Below, one piece after another: positions 35,791 through 49,924 of a DNA stretch of 64,000 bases. The notes beneath the pieces were generated by a model. The model worked only from the letters and a program-made list of their open reading frames with translations. It did no database searches and was not told the origin of the DNA. The stretch comes from Cenococcum geophilum 1.58 (Eukaryota; Ascomycota; Dothideomycetes; Gloniales; Gloniaceae). A program made the translations under genes and the position numbers. Within the stretch, counting starts at the first letter, position 1; every line of letters begins with the position of its first letter. The stretch is from assembly GCA_001692895.1 (NCBI GenBank), contig KV748222.1, positions 62,001 to 126,000 on the forward strand, written 5' to 3'.

Positions 35791-38700
35791 CTATAATTAC
35801 CTAATAATAAAACCGAACTAACCCTTTGCCAAATTCTAGACTTAATTCCTATACCTTACAGGAGAAGGCTAGGTCCCCCTTAAAAACTACTAATTAGACC
35901 TATATAATAAGCTAATAATCCAGCTATAAGAAAAGATCGCTATAACCTTAAATAACCTACTAACCTATAAAAGACTCGCAGCTTATTACCTATTATTAGA
36001 CTCAAAACTAAAGCAGATCAACGCCCGCCCTAATTAGTAGAAGCAACTTTATAATAATCGGAACTCGCCAGCTATACCTATAGGAGCTAGAGCAAGAAGA
36101 CAAGTTACAACTGCTCTTATACTAAAGGCGGTTATAACTACGCACTAGCAAGCCTTGCCCGACCAGCTACGTACTACGCTATTAACTAGTATTCGCCGTA
36201 ATACTTTAATTAACCCTACCTCGGCTATATGCTTTAACTATAATAAGTAAGGTCACTTTACCTTATCCTACCCGGAGCTAAAGGATATAGGCGATATTAA
36301 GGAGATAGAGGAAGGAGAAACGTCTAATAAGTTAGGAAAAGAAGAACCCTAGGGAAAGACTCCCCCCTAGGGTACCCTATTAATCTCAAAGAGATTAATC
36401 TTAGTTAGTTAATAGGTAGAAAGCATTTTACAGTTCTATATATAGTATCTTAAAATAGATATAGAGTTAATACAACCGCCCTTATTAACACTAGAGCAAA
36501 TAGCTTCGCCTTTATAAATACTACCTATACAAATAATATTGCCAAGTTTCTAAATACAGAAGCCATTTAACTAGAGAAGCCTATCTAGGTAAAGGGCTAT
36601 AACGGCCAAGCCAGTCAGCCCGTTACCCACGTCTTAAAGTTGTATATCGCTCTTAACGGACAACGCTAATACGGCATCCCCTTTTGCATCCTAGACCTAG
36701 GGTCCTATAATATAATCCTTAGACGAAAATAGATGTCCTATTTTAATATTTGGTTAAATATATAAAAAAGACAGTTTATCTGGCCGGAGGATAGACTAAG
36801 GTTGCCCTCCTTTATTAGGGAGATCTAAACCAACCGCAAGATACTAGCCGCAAGGGCTAACCCTACCTACTAGTAAAATGTCCGGGCCCGTAACCTAGCC
36901 TTTACCTAAGAGGACGCCCGCCACAAAGCTAGAAAGAACTCTATACTAATAAAGATACTCTCCTAAAGCGCTACGTTTAAAGAGGACTCTACATATAAAA
37001 GCGGGATAGATAATAATATAGATAATGTCTAAATTATATAGATCTAACCGTTATAGAAAAGAACGTATTAATAGGATATAAGGGATAACCTCTAAAAGAT
37101 GCAATAGGAGCTAAAAGGAGTAATAATAACGCTAGTACCCTAGAAGTCCCTAAAGTCACATATGCCCCTATTATTAGTTAACCCCCCTACTATAGACATC
37201 GCCGCAATTAGCGCTATAGCGTTCCACTTTAATATATACCAGAAGGACAATAAGGTCTTTACAACAAGCCTATATAAGATTAACCGAATTATTAATAATA
37301 GAGAGGAAAGGCCAAATAAGGAAACCAACGAGGAACTAGTCAAACGCCTCCTTTTTACCATTTATATAGGCTATAAGGATGCATTCTCAAAGGCGGCCTT
37401 AGATAAGTTACCCCCCTACTAGATATACAATTATAAGATTCAATTAGAGGCCAATAACTCGCTAGGCTATAGCCCCCTCTACCATTAATTAATAGATAAG
37501 CTAAAAGCAATAAAGTAGTACTTAATTAACAACCTAAATAAAGGGTTTATCGAGCCAAGTCAAGCCCCTTTTACTTCCCCTATCCTATTTGTAAAAAAGC
37601 CTAATAGAGGCCTTTATTTTTATATCGACTATTAGAAGCTAAACGCTATTACTTAAAAGAACCGGTATCCTATTCCTTTAATTAATAAGACCCTTATACG
37701 TCTAAGCCAGGCAAAGATCTTTACTAAACTTAATATCCGCTAAGCTTTCTACTAAATTAGGATAAACCCTATATCTAAAGATTTAACAACGTTCCGTACC
37801 CGCTATAGTTTCTATAAATACAAAGTTCTTCCTTTTAGACTAATAAACAGACCGGCTACGTACCAAAGGTATATAAATAACGTTCTTTTTAATTACCTTA
37901 ACAAATTCTACACGGTATACCTAGACGACATTCTTATATACTCGGACGACGAACTTAAGCATTAAGTTTATATTAAGAAGGTCCTAAAGAGACTACGGAA
38001 CGCGGGTTTATAAGTCGATATTAAAAAATATAAGTTTAGGGTAAAATGTACAAAATACCTTGGGTTTATTATAACTACGGAAGAAATTAAGGTCGACCCT
38101 AAGAAGGTAGAGGCAATCCGTAACTAAAAGCCCCCTTATATAGTAAAAGGAATCCAGTCCTTCCTTAGTTTTTATAATTTCTACTACTAGTTTATCCGTA
38201 ACTACGGAATTATAGTAAAACCTCTTATACAACTAACCAGAAAGGACACGCCTTTTATCTTTAACAATAGCTATATAGAGGCCTTTAAAGAGGTAAAGGA
38301 TCGGCTTATCTCTTCCCTAATCCTTTATTACTATAACCTAGACCTCGAATTAATGCTAGAAACAGACGCCTCTAATAGGGTCATAGCGGAAATCCTATCA
38401 CAGTTACATCTAGACGGCGAATAGTACCCTATAGCTTTCTTCTTAAAGATAATAGACCCGGCTAAGTGTAACTACGAAGTATACAATAAAGAAATGCTAG
38501 CTATTATTTAATCACTCTCCTAATAGCGCGCAGAGCTTAAAGGTACAAACTTCCGGATTAAGATATATACAGATTATAAAGCCCTAGAGTACTTTATAAC
38601 TATAAAGCAGCTTATAGGGCGACAAGCCTAGTAGGCTAAAATACTCTCCTAATTCTTCTTTATAATTATATATCGTTCTAGCAAGTAAAACTTTAAGGCT

Positions 38701-40484
38701 AATGCCTTAACCCGAAAAGAATAAGACGTAGGACCCTAGGATAAGCTAAAGACCTAATACCGGACGCGCGCCCTCTTCTATCTAGAATAGCTTAACCTAT
38801 AGATCCTTAAGGAGCTAAACTCTTAGTAAAACGAGCTAGCACTAATAGAGGAGTTCTTAAGTAAGCTAATAGGGCTAATTAACCGCCTCCTAACTGCAAA
38901 TCGCATGGCTAACGCCCTAAGGGCCCTCTATAAATAAGCCGTAAAAGGAGACCCCAATTTTAAGACGGAGGAAGGATTGCTCCTATACTAGGAGTGGCTT
39001 ATAGTCCCTAACGTTAACAATCTACGGACTAAACTAATCCGCAAAGCTTATTACTAAGTCTCTACGGTATACCCTAGCAAGAACAAGACCCATAAAATTA
39101 TTAACTGCCGCTACTACTAGCCAAGAATGGTTGTAGATATTAATTAATATATATAGAACTGTAAAGACTGCTAAAGAGCTATAATCCCACGGGATAAGAC
39201 CCCAGGACTACTTAAGCCACTCCCAATACCAGAGCGCCCTTAGCAGTATATCTTTATAGACTTTTATAAACTACTTAGGGACCGTAACGGATATAATATA
39301 GTTATAGTTATAGTTAACCACTTTAGTAAACGCCCGTTCTTAATTCTATATTATAAGAACATTAATACTAAAGAGGCAGCCCGGCTATATATCCATTACG
39401 TTTACCAAATCTATAAACTACTAGATACTATTATATCCAATTATAGGCCACAGTTTATATCAGCCTTCTAGAATAAGTTTACCCAAATCCTAAGCATTAA
39501 GCTAAAGCTTTCTACGGCTTATTACCCCCAGACAGACGGTTAGATAGAGATTATAAATTAGTACCTGGACCAGAGGCTTAGGCCCTTTATTAACTATTTC
39601 TAGGACAATTAGTCTAAACTACTACCCTTAATAGACTACGCGCAAGCAACCCTACCCTATAACTCCATAGGGTTTACCCCAATTTAGCTAGAAATAGGAT
39701 ACTTACCCCATATAAGCTTTAACTGAAAAAGGCTAAAAGAACCCCAGACTATATAAGAGAAGCTATTTTATACTAAGGCCTAACAGTACACCAAACGATT
39801 AGAGGAGGCCTAGACGGTAGCCCATAAGAACCTAAAAAAAGCTTAGAGGTTAATAGAACAGTAGGCGAACAAACACTATTAAGAGCCTGATTTTGCCCCT
39901 AGCGATATAGTCTAGGTTATAATAAGGAATTAAAGGACCGAACGACCTAGCCGTAAGCTAGACTACTAGATAGCAGGACCGTATAAGGTTCTTAAAAAAA
40001 TAAATAACTCGTATAAGATAAAGCTCCCAGACTTAATTAGGGTTTACCCTATCTTCTTACTAGATAAGTTACGGAAAGCTATAAACGACCTATTGCCTGG
40101 ACAAAAGAACGAGCCTCCCCTACTAGTTTAAGTAAACGGTAATAACGAATAAGAGGTTAATAAAATGCTAGCCTATAAGATAGTATGGGGAGCGCTAAAA
40201 TACCGTATCTAATAGAAGGGCTACGATTCTAACCCAACCTAGTACCCTATATAGAACTTTATAGGCTGCCCCTAGAAGCTTAAAGAATTCTATAACTAAT
40301 ACCCTAATGCGCCTAAACCCCCAAAGTACCTAGACAAATAAATAAAATACTAGCATAATAAAGACAATAAGTTACCGGAAGAATATAGGGACAAAAACGC
40401 CCTAAAGCCCTAATACAGCTGTCTGCCAAATTCTGCCATATTCTGCCATTTTCTACCAGTACCGTAAAATTTCAGATATCCAGG

Positions 40485-40507
40485 AACTTCGACCGCCGGT
40501 TGAAGTT
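40485..40507 (+). other. Conserved palindrome in the Gy4 3' region
   Basis: AACTTCGACC...GGTTGAAGTT is an inverted repeat about 220 bases before the 3' LTR, preceded by AGATATCCAGG and followed by GTCTAATTAGTTAGAT. Confidence 0.75.
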
Positions 40508-40728
40508 GTCTAATTAGTTAGATCCGTGCCAAGACTTTTAGTGGCTACTCTTTCTAGCCTAGTGCTTCTACTTAGCCCATAATCGCCCTTTATACTTAGT
40601 TAGGACGGACTTATATCCCCTTTATCTCCTCATCTTATATTTTTATAATCCTACGTTTATAAGCCTAGTGCTACCCTATTTTTTCTAACTAAGCCTAAGG
40701 GTAGGCTTTCTTTTAAAGAGGGGGGTAA

Positions 40729-40940
40729 TATAACGGCGCTATCGCACGTTACCTGCCAAAATTCTGCCATATTCTGCCGACCTGTGATTGGCCCGCCTAA
40801 AGCTAGCGCCTTAGCGGCTTACCCTATATATTTGTTTACATCGGTCCTAGCGACCCCTTTTCCTTTTCTTTAGCTTAGTATCTTCGTAATACAGCATTCG
40901 TTCAAGCTTTGGTTTAGAGGCATTTATTTAAGCCGTAATA
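40729..40940 (+). repeat. Gy4 3' LTR (212 bp)
   Basis: It matches 34750-34961 and is followed by the GTAGG duplication. The same ATTCTGCCA words as in the 5' LTR are present at about 40,750-40,781. Confidence 0.95.
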
Positions 40941-41225
40941 GTAGGCGTTATAGAATATCTTTACAGGTTAATCCTAGTTTGCCTTTTAGGAATTTTTTAA
41001 TATTAGTGTTAACTATCTTCTAATATAAAAGCTCGGGTTTAGTTTTTATATTTATCTTAAGGAAGTTATAGAAATAGGGGGGGAGCACTTTATAGGCTTC
41101 CTTTATTATATAGTCGCCTTCTACTAGCTAGCGGAAAGACCTTTTTAATAGGTTTAGTACTTCTATTAGGCCTATAGGCAGCTCTTTAAGTAGCTATTAG
41201 TGCTTATTTTATTTAACTAGTTCTA
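40941..41225 (-). mobile_element. Gy1 segment between the Gy4 and Gy5 insertions
   Basis: A short piece of the Gy1 polymerase region, minus strand, left between two later insertions. It starts with the second copy of the Gy4 target site (GTAGG) and ends with the first copy of the Gy5 target site (TTCTA, 41221-41225). Composition matches the rest of Gy1. Confidence 0.75.
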
Positions 41226-41440
41226 TATAAGGGATATTATTGCGGACACCTTGGGTTGCCCTCAGGACAACCCCCGGACGCCCCTTAGATAGTCGCCGGT
41301 CACGTACCAGAGGCACGTGCCCGTAGTATATAGTCTCCACAATCCTAGAGGCCTTACCTCTTTAAGGATTCGTCTCTCTTACCAATCTATCCTGTTCCAA
41401 TTGTGTCCTTATAGCCCCCTATCTATAAGATCCCCTTATA
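41226..41440 (+). repeat. Gy5 5' LTR (215 bp)
   Basis: It is equal in length to 49925-50139 and close to it in sequence; the differences are chiefly transitions. It is GC-rich relative to the interior. Confidence 0.95.
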
Positions 41441-44400
41441 TTTAAATCCTTTCTACTCTTTTTTAGAAGGGCAGTTGGCTTTAAGGACTAGATTATTTAT
41501 TTACATTATTTATTTATAACTACTATCTTCCCTTAAAATCTTGCAACAACTTAAACGGAAACTCTACGGATACCTTATAGAAAGCCGTCGCGTAAAGGTA
41601 GGAAGGTCCCTCTAATAGCAAGAGATTGCGACAATATAACCCTCTAGGTAAGATGGCCGAACGAGCCCTAATACCTAGATACTTTAGGAGCTTAAAGACT
41701 CTCACATACCTATAGTTACCGCTAAGGAAAATGCAGACACCCTCTATAATAATCGCAACGCTGCCAGAAAGTAACTGGAACCCCTCTAGCCCTACCTAGG
41801 CCAATCGGAAGATTAAGCGCTAGAGGCGACTCTAAGATCTTCCCCTAAGCTAAAAATGCTAGAGGAATATACTAATGCGTTTAACTAGGGAATTAACCGG
41901 AACCCTCCCGGAAGACCACCGGCCTATAATTGGTATAGTGGCGGTATATAGACTGCTTACAAGCTAAGTGGGCCTACCCCTTTAGGTAATCTAAGCTAAT
42001 TACTAACTTAGGACCCGAGCCTTGTTGGGAAGCCTATACTAGCTACTAGTACTAATACTACCTCTATAGCAGGAGCCTCCCCAGGCCCAAGTTTGGAAGG
42101 TTAAGAGCCTTATACCAATCTTCTTTAAGATAGATATTGGAAAGCTGTTATAAGGCTCTTAGAAGCTATACGGGAGGAAGCTACTAATAAATATATTAGA
42201 ACCCTTTAAGGGCAAATCTAGATCTAGTAGGGTCTAATTTAAGCTAGGTAAATTCTTTTATAACCTAATTAAGGCTAAGGGCTTCCTGGGAGCTACCTAG
42301 TACCTACCTAAGAAGGTGTAGAAGACTTAAAAAGTTATCTACGCTATAAATAGAAAAAGGACATGGACTAACTAGCTAAGGCCTTTAGTAGTTTAGAACT
42401 CCGCCACAGACCTAACGCCTAATAGTTAGATGATTAGGTTTGTGAGGTAGACAACTTCTTTAAGATGCTAATAATACAAAATAATACTAAAGAGCGTATA
42501 CGCTGGATTATTAGCAAGATTAAAGACCGATTACTAAACTAGATTGTACTTAATTAGCTTAATAAAGAGCAAATTACTATATAACTATAGCTGTAAACCT
42601 TTCTAAAGAAATAGATTTAAGATCCGTATGTTGTATAATATAATAATATAGAGCTATTCTAGAATGGGATATAGCTAGACCGCTATAACTTCCGCCAGTT
42701 TATAAACTTTATGGAAACTTATGCTTAATAGATGGATCCAGAGCCCTTTAAAAATAAGGACGGTAGCATTTATAAGAAGGAGAAGATTGGGTTTATTTAG
42801 GCTAGAATTAAGCTAGCAATTTGTGACGAAATAAAGCGCGTAGGAGCCCTATTGCGGATTACTATATATACGGATTTTGAATGAGCAGTTTTAAATGCTA
42901 AAGATACGGTAAGGAACTAGACCTCTTCCGGTAGGAAGTTAGGGGGTCACTAAAAGCGTAGGCACTTTAGTAGTAACGTAGGGTAGACCTAACCTTTAAA
43001 GAAGCCGTTCTTAAAGAGAACTTTAGAAGGGTTAAAGTTAGGAACCTTAAATAACGGGAAAGACTCCTAGGGCTAACNNNANACCNNTNTAGNACCTTTA
43101 TAGGAANACTNTAAGAAGTTAAGAGAAAACTCTAGAGGTAGATTTTATTGGAAAAATAAGTAGGGTAATAACCGCACTAACGATCTAAAAAAAGAAAAGC
43201 CCTAGTTACGGACCTTTTTTAGCTGTAACTAGGGCAAGATATAGAAGGAGAGACTCTCCGTATTGCTATTAAGCTGGAAATGACACTCCCTATAGGTAAG
43301 GTACGACAGTTCCAAGCACTATACGACAGCGGCGCTGAAATTAATCTTATATAATATGATTTGGTAAAAGAGCATAAACTTATCCCATCGCAAAGGTGGC
43401 GGAAACCTATTATAGGCTTTCTAAATAAGTATTGGATCAAGCTATATAGTGCCTATAAGCTTATAGTGTTAGTAGCTAATATACACAACCGCACTAAGGC
43501 GGTCGGCCTATAACCCTTTTAGGTGGCTAATTTTATAGGTTATAACTTTATACTTAGATACCCTTAGCTTATAGAAGTAGATCCTAAGATACGCTTTAAG
43601 ATAGGAGCCTTTAAATAATAGAACGATGAAGATTTAGAAGGGCGCATATTATTAATAAGCCTAAAGGACATTCTAAAGAATGTAGCCCTAGGCGAAATAG
43701 TGTACGCTCTACACCCAAAGGAGTATCGGATCTAACCCCTATTTAATAGCAAGATAGGTATAAAGCTTAGTATAAGTAACAACCCCTCTATAACGAAGAC
43801 CCTATGGGGAACTGCCGAATAGGTCGCGGAGACATTGCAGGGAGGCGGCGATCTTAAGGATCTTATGAGATACTTTAACCGCCATGGGTTACTCTGGCTT
43901 AAGCAATATGCGGAGAGTATACTACGGCACCTTAAACGCTGCGTTAAGGAGTTCCCTACCCTCTATTGGCTACCATATAAAACAGTTTAATGTACGGTAG
44001 CAACCATATATAAGCAACTACTATAGCGTATAACGCTGCCCGCGAGCATTCTAAGGGAGCTTTGGGACCTACCTAATAATAACGCGGAGGACGAACGCGA
44101 CCCTAATTTGTTAAATATTCTAGTAGGCCTAAGGGACTTACTAAGGGTATTTTTGGGTAGGAGAGCTAAAGTCCTACTATAGAACTTGGAGTATAATCAC
44201 GCAATTAATCTAAAAGAAGGTAAATAACTGCCGAATCTTCCTATCTATAACCTCTTACGTAAAGAGCTTAAGATCCTATAGGAGTACCTTAATGGCTTAC
44301 TAGAAAAGGGATGGATCTAGCCTAATAAGTCGCCATTAGGCGCGCCAATCCTCTTTATTTTAAAACTAGATAGAACTATAAGGCTATACGTAGACTATCG

Positions 44401-47400
44401 CGGTCTTAATAAGATTACAATTAAAAACCGTTACCTACTACCACTAGTTAGTAAAATGCTGGATTAACTATCTAGGGCGAAGATCTTTATAAAGTTAGAT
44501 CTATAAGACGCCTATTATAGGCTTCGTATTAAAGAAGGGGATAAGTAAAAGACCGCTTTTAAGACCTAATACGGCTACTTTAAGTATCTAGTAATGCCTT
44601 TCGGGCTAGCCAATGCGCCTATAATATTCTAATTATACATTTACAGAGCCTTAGGGGGACTAGTTAACCACATATACGTCATTTATTTAGATAATATCTT
44701 AATTTACTTAGAAAATGAGGATTAACACAAGCAACACGTCCGCGAAGTGCTAAAACGTTTAGATAATTAAGGCCTTTACACTAAAGCGTTAAAGTATATC
44801 TTTAACACTAAGCAGGTTAAGTTTCTAGGTTATATTATAACGCCTATAGGTATAGTTATAGACCTAGTACAGGTGCAGACAATCTAGGAGTGGCCGGAGC
44901 CAGAAAGCTACTAGGATATTTAAGTGTTCCTAGGCTTTGCCAATTTCTATAGGCGCTTTATCTATAACTACTCGGACGTCGCCTAACACCTATTTAACTA
45001 TATTATAGAAGCTTCCTAAGACCTAACCTAAGGAGTAAAAAGCTTAAAGGCGGTAAGAAAGAAAACTAAGAAGGGACTAACCAAATGGTATAAGCCATGG
45101 TTATGGCCTAAAAAGGTTTAAAAGGCCTTCCGGGAACTTCGCGTAAAGTTTATAAAAGCTTTATTGCTGCGGTATTTTAACCCAGATTAGCTATTAATAA
45201 TAATAACTAATATATTGAATTTTACTCTCGCCAGTATCCTACTATAACCTAATAGGTATTTAGACGCTACCTAGCTCCATTAGAGACCAGTAGCATTTTA
45301 TAACAGAAAATTCCAGGGACCTAAAGTTAGGTATTATACCCACGATAAGGAACTACTAGCTATAGTTAACTACTTTAAATAGTAGCAACACTACCTTAAG
45401 TACGCGAGCTATACTACTTATATACTCTCAGATCACTATAATCTACGCTACTTTATAACTATAAAGGAGCTTACACCTTAATAAGCCAAATAGGCAGAGG
45501 AGCTCGCGCGATTTAATTTTAAGATTAAATATAAGCTAGGAGAAAACAACCCTGCTAATAAACTATTATAACGGCTAGACTATACCAAAGGCTTTAAAAC
45601 AGGAGAAGGAAAACAGATAATAGATATCTTACTCCCTATATTATAGAACAAGCTCTGGGTATAGGATGCTTAAGCACCCACAGCTCTATACACCAAGTCT
45701 TAGGCGGTACAAACCCTATTGGTTTCTATTAACGTTCTAGCTAGTACCCGGTCCGTTACTAATAAGGGTCCAAATATACCTAAATAGGACGTCCCTAATA
45801 TATTCTTAGAACCTAATAATACACTATCTCTAATTACTAAGCTATCCCCTTAAATAAATAGCAAAGCTATAGAGTAATCGGAACTCGGAGCCCTATAATA
45901 ACCAAAGGACTTTAACCTTATAGCGGCCTTCCTAATATACGCGTATTAAAGAGTTATAAGATCTATAGTACTATCTAGTCTTATATTTAGAGCAGTATAG
46001 GACAAAATAGCTTTCACCTGGGAACTATCTAAAGGGTTAACAGATCTCATCCGTGAGGTGTAATGGAGGGACACTTTCTATACCATTTTTAATATAAAAG
46101 CAGACCGGAAACGTAACAGAAAGGAAGCTGCTAGGCGCTATTATTAGGAACTAGACCCGATGGGCCTACTATATAGAGGTAGTAAGGTTTAGATGCTATA
46201 AGAAGCAAATCTATAACAGAAGATTCTTATAAAGAATTATAATAATCCTCTAGGCGGCCACTATGGTTAAGTAAAGACAGTGGAATTACTTTAGTATAAA
46301 TACTATTGGCTAAGGCTTAATTAGGAAGCAAAGGAGTATATTAGCTATTGTAAGAAGTATTAAGTATATAAGATCCACAGGCATAAGCCATAGGGTCTAC
46401 TTAAATTAGTTCCCCCCGCTAGTGAGCCATAGCGATATTACGCTATAGACTTTATTACGGATCTCCTACTATCTAAAGATAGCTAAGGACGAATATATAA
46501 TTCGGTCCTTATACTTATTAATAGGTTTTTAAAGTACATCTAATACCTTCCTATTAATAAGATAATTAACGTACAAAAGCTCGCCAACCTAATTAAAGAG
46601 AAATGCTTTCTTAAAGTAGATTAGCCGCACTCTATTATTACTAATAGGGGCAGCGTCTTTATAAGTCAGTACTAGTTAGATCTATGCTTCTATTTAAAGA
46701 TAGACCACTAGTATAGTACAGCTTTCTACCTATAGACGGATGGGTAAATGGAACGCCAGAACTAGGAACTGGAGTCTTACCTATAGATATATTTAAACTA
46801 CTAGTAAGATAACTAGTGCGAGCTACTTCCGTACGCGGAGTATGCTTACAATTTAAAGTAATATATATCGCATAAGTATACACTAATCTAGATTGCCTAT
46901 AGCGTTCGACTATTTAGATTTAATAGTATACCCAACAATCACTAGCTAAGGCCGTATGATTAGTTATAGGATCCTATTAGGAAGTCTAAGGACATCTACT
47001 AAAGAGTATAAGGATACCTTTAAGAATAGGAGGAGTAATAAAAGTATATAAAGTAGAGCCTATAAGATGCCTAAGAGCAGCAAAGACTTTAGTATAACCG
47101 CAAGCACCAGGATAAGTATTTTAGAGTAGGCGATAAGGTTCTATTACGTTCAATAAATATTAAGACCCGTTAACTATTAAAGAAGCTTAATATAAGATAC
47201 CTAGGTCCCTTCTAAGTTAAGGAATAAATTAGTAAGCTAGCCTATCGTCTCCAGCTACCCCCATTTATGGCCTATATATATTTAGTGTTTTACATAAACC
47301 TACTAGAGCTATAGCATAGACTACCACCGGAAAAGAACTTCTATCTAGGTTTAATTAAACACCCTAAAGTAATAGGCGAGCGGTATAAGGTTAAAGCTAT

Positions 47401-47529
47401 ACTACGCTATAAGTCTGTTAAGAATAAGCTTTAATTTAAAGTTAAATGGCTAGGCTGGCCCGCTAAGGACTCTATATAGGAACCAGAGGATTACCTTAAT
47501 TATTATAAAGATATTTTAAAAGAATATTA

Positions 47530-49924
47530 GGACTAAGGTCCACAATCTACAAGTCGCAGAAAGCGCTCTAATACTATAGTATTATCGCGACCTATAAAGA
47601 AAGCTCGTAAAAAAAGTAAATAGGTTAAATTAAATATAGAACAGATAGGCTCTGGAAACTATAGGGATAGGGCTACAGCCTAAGGTAGAATAGGTCCTCA
47701 GCCTTTTTACGTATATAGCATAGAGTTAATAGGGTATTTTACTAGAATTGCATTCCCATTTATTAATCTATACTAGGAACATTATTCTTAGGGCTTCTAA
47801 GCCCTTTTTAAAAGCCTTATAAGGCCTTCCTAAGCACCTAATTAAGGTCCTTAATTACTACTATATATAAGAATAAATCCCAAAAGTCTAAACTATAAAT
47901 GCCCAATCTAAAAAGCCACTACGCCTTATTATTAGGAGTAGGATTAGTATCTATCGGGCCACTAAGTAATAGCTAACAAGAATAGGATCTAGATGCCTTA
48001 GTAGGCGTATAAGTAGGTATAAAAATAGGGGCAGGATAATAAGGTGTAGCTAGAGCAGAGACTCTTAAATACTTAACACTAATATTAGGTCCAAACCAAT
48101 ACCAATAAAGCTCTTACGGCGTAAGCTTATAGTTAATAAAAACACGCTTAAGCCTAGAATAAACAGAGACGTTGGCTGGCTAGCACAGTCCAGAACCACT
48201 AAGACCTTACTACAGCAACTGTTAGTTACCTATCTAACAAGTATCCAAAGGGTAACCTACCTAATAATGTATTATATTATACTCTTTTAAAACTTGACGC
48301 GTATACGCAAACTCCTTCCTATAGTAGACAGCAACCTTCTTCTTATTACCCCTATCCCTCACCCTATTCTTAATATACCAACCTTACTCTTATATCAGGC
48401 GTTGCTAGCTAGCTTGCTGGGAATTATAGGTAGTATAGATGGCCGTGGTATAGTCTTGAATTTGGCTAAGTTGTTTAGCATTTACGCTGGAATAAAAGAG
48501 AGCCCGGGCGATATAGTAGTTAAGGATATTAAAGGAACGTCGCTACTTAGGCCTAGGCTATTAAAGCTTAAAGTTAGCAATAGAAATCTATTAAGAATAG
48601 AAAAGCTTACCTTAACGCAACTACCGCTCTTAGTACGCATGCATTAATTATAAGGACTAAAGATATTAAATCTAATATAGTGCGTCTTATTACAAGCCTC
48701 TAGAATCCTATTATTAGATTTCTAGTCTTTTAAAGACATATAGGCAAAATTATTTAGGTAGGACTAGCACCAGTTATAAGTTAGCGGAGGTTAGGGTTCT
48801 ATATATAAAGGCAGGGCTAGGATACGCTATAAAATCTACTTAGAAGAGCAGTTAGCAGAAGAATAAAGAGGCATATTAAATTATTAATGGAAAAAAAGAA
48901 AATCTTAATAATATATTAAAAATACGTCTAAAATTAGATAAAGGTTAATAATGGGAAAGTAAGGTATTAAGGAAAAGGAGCTGCTTAATAAGTAAAGGTG
49001 TTCTTATACTTTACCGTCTAATACCCTTCTAGTAAATAGCCGTAACCTTACTAATATAACTCCATTATAATAGCGCTATTTAGAAGGAAGGAAACACGCG
49101 TATAAATTATTTAACTATCACTTCCTTATAAAAACTAACTACGCGGCCAGGGGAAGGCAATTAAGACGTTAAATTAAAGACGTATATGGGTTAAATTAGA
49201 CCTAAAATAATACTATAATATTAAAGAATAACGTTATAAACGTTCTTAATAATTATATAATAGCTACAATTGCTATTACAAAATGTCCCTATTTACTAGG
49301 CAGTAGAGCTACGCTAAATATACAGTATAGGACTACTAGATTTAAAACCACATACACTAAATCTTAAAAAATAAGTCTCTTTAATTAACTAATTAATACC
49401 TTAACCGCATCTAATAGCCTAAGGGTAAATGCGGAAGCAATACGTTAGTAACGCAGAGGATTATAAGAAAAGGATTATAAGAAAGAATTATAAACTATAT
49501 CTTAGCAGTTAAAGATGACGGTAAGCCAAGGCTTTATACGTTAAATCCTATACCAAAAGGTTCTATAGAACTATATTAGAACATTAAATTGCCTATAATA
49601 CTTGTAATTAATTATAAACCGGCATAAAGGCTTAAAAGTAGAGTTATATAAAAATCCTTATATCAGCCTAGGTAGTTACCAGTATACTTCCGGTAGACTT
49701 CTAATAGGTTTCTTAGTAATCCTTACGTCTTTTCTCTAGTCACGTTTTTCCCTTATTAAGGTTTTTCAGGAGTTTAAAGTAGGGGTTAGATAGATAGATA
49801 ATATACAGCGGCATACCAATACCTCTCTAATATCTTTCCGAACCTCTTCTGGAACGAGCCCTTATAATCTCCCTACCGTAAGGTAATGGCGATTGGGGGC
49901 CGACCGCAAGAAGGGGGGGGGTAA
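47530..49924 (+). mobile_element. Long 3' region of Gy5 beyond the chromodomain, unassigned
   Basis: Between the chromodomain and the purine tract lie about 2.4 kb, far more than a normal 3' untranslated region. A 117-codon open stretch (48294-48647, +) and protein-like sequence towards about 49,600-49,910 suggest former coding capacity. I cannot assign it to a family. It could be an extra ORF, captured sequence, or another insertion whose ends I did not recognise. It is part of a broken element. Confidence 0.45.

Larger units (their letters stand above)
34750..40940 (+). mobile_element. Gy4: Ty3/Gypsy LTR retrotransposon (6,191 bp), broken
   Basis: Two 212-bp LTRs, at 34750-34961 and 40729-40940, are flanked by a perfect GTAGG duplication (34745-34749 and 40941-40945). 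A purine tract (TTAAAGAGGGGGGTAA) precedes the 3' LTR, so the element reads left to right. The plus strand has gag (about 35,200-36,350) with a CCHC-knuckle remnant near 36,230-36,275, protease about 36,440-36,700, reverse transcriptase about 37,540-37,990 (the YLDDILIY catalytic block is legible near 37,918), RNase H about 38,330-38,720 and integrase about 39,050-39,700. The conserved palindrome is at 40485-40507. A cluster of ambiguous bases lies at 35,705-35,785. It is RIP-mutated with many breaks. It inserted into the Gy1 polymerase region. Confidence 0.93.

Noticed and set aside
41523-41705. 60-codon minus-strand ORF near the Gy5 5' end
   Set aside because: It lies antisense to the Gy5 leader/gag region, with no recognisable content.
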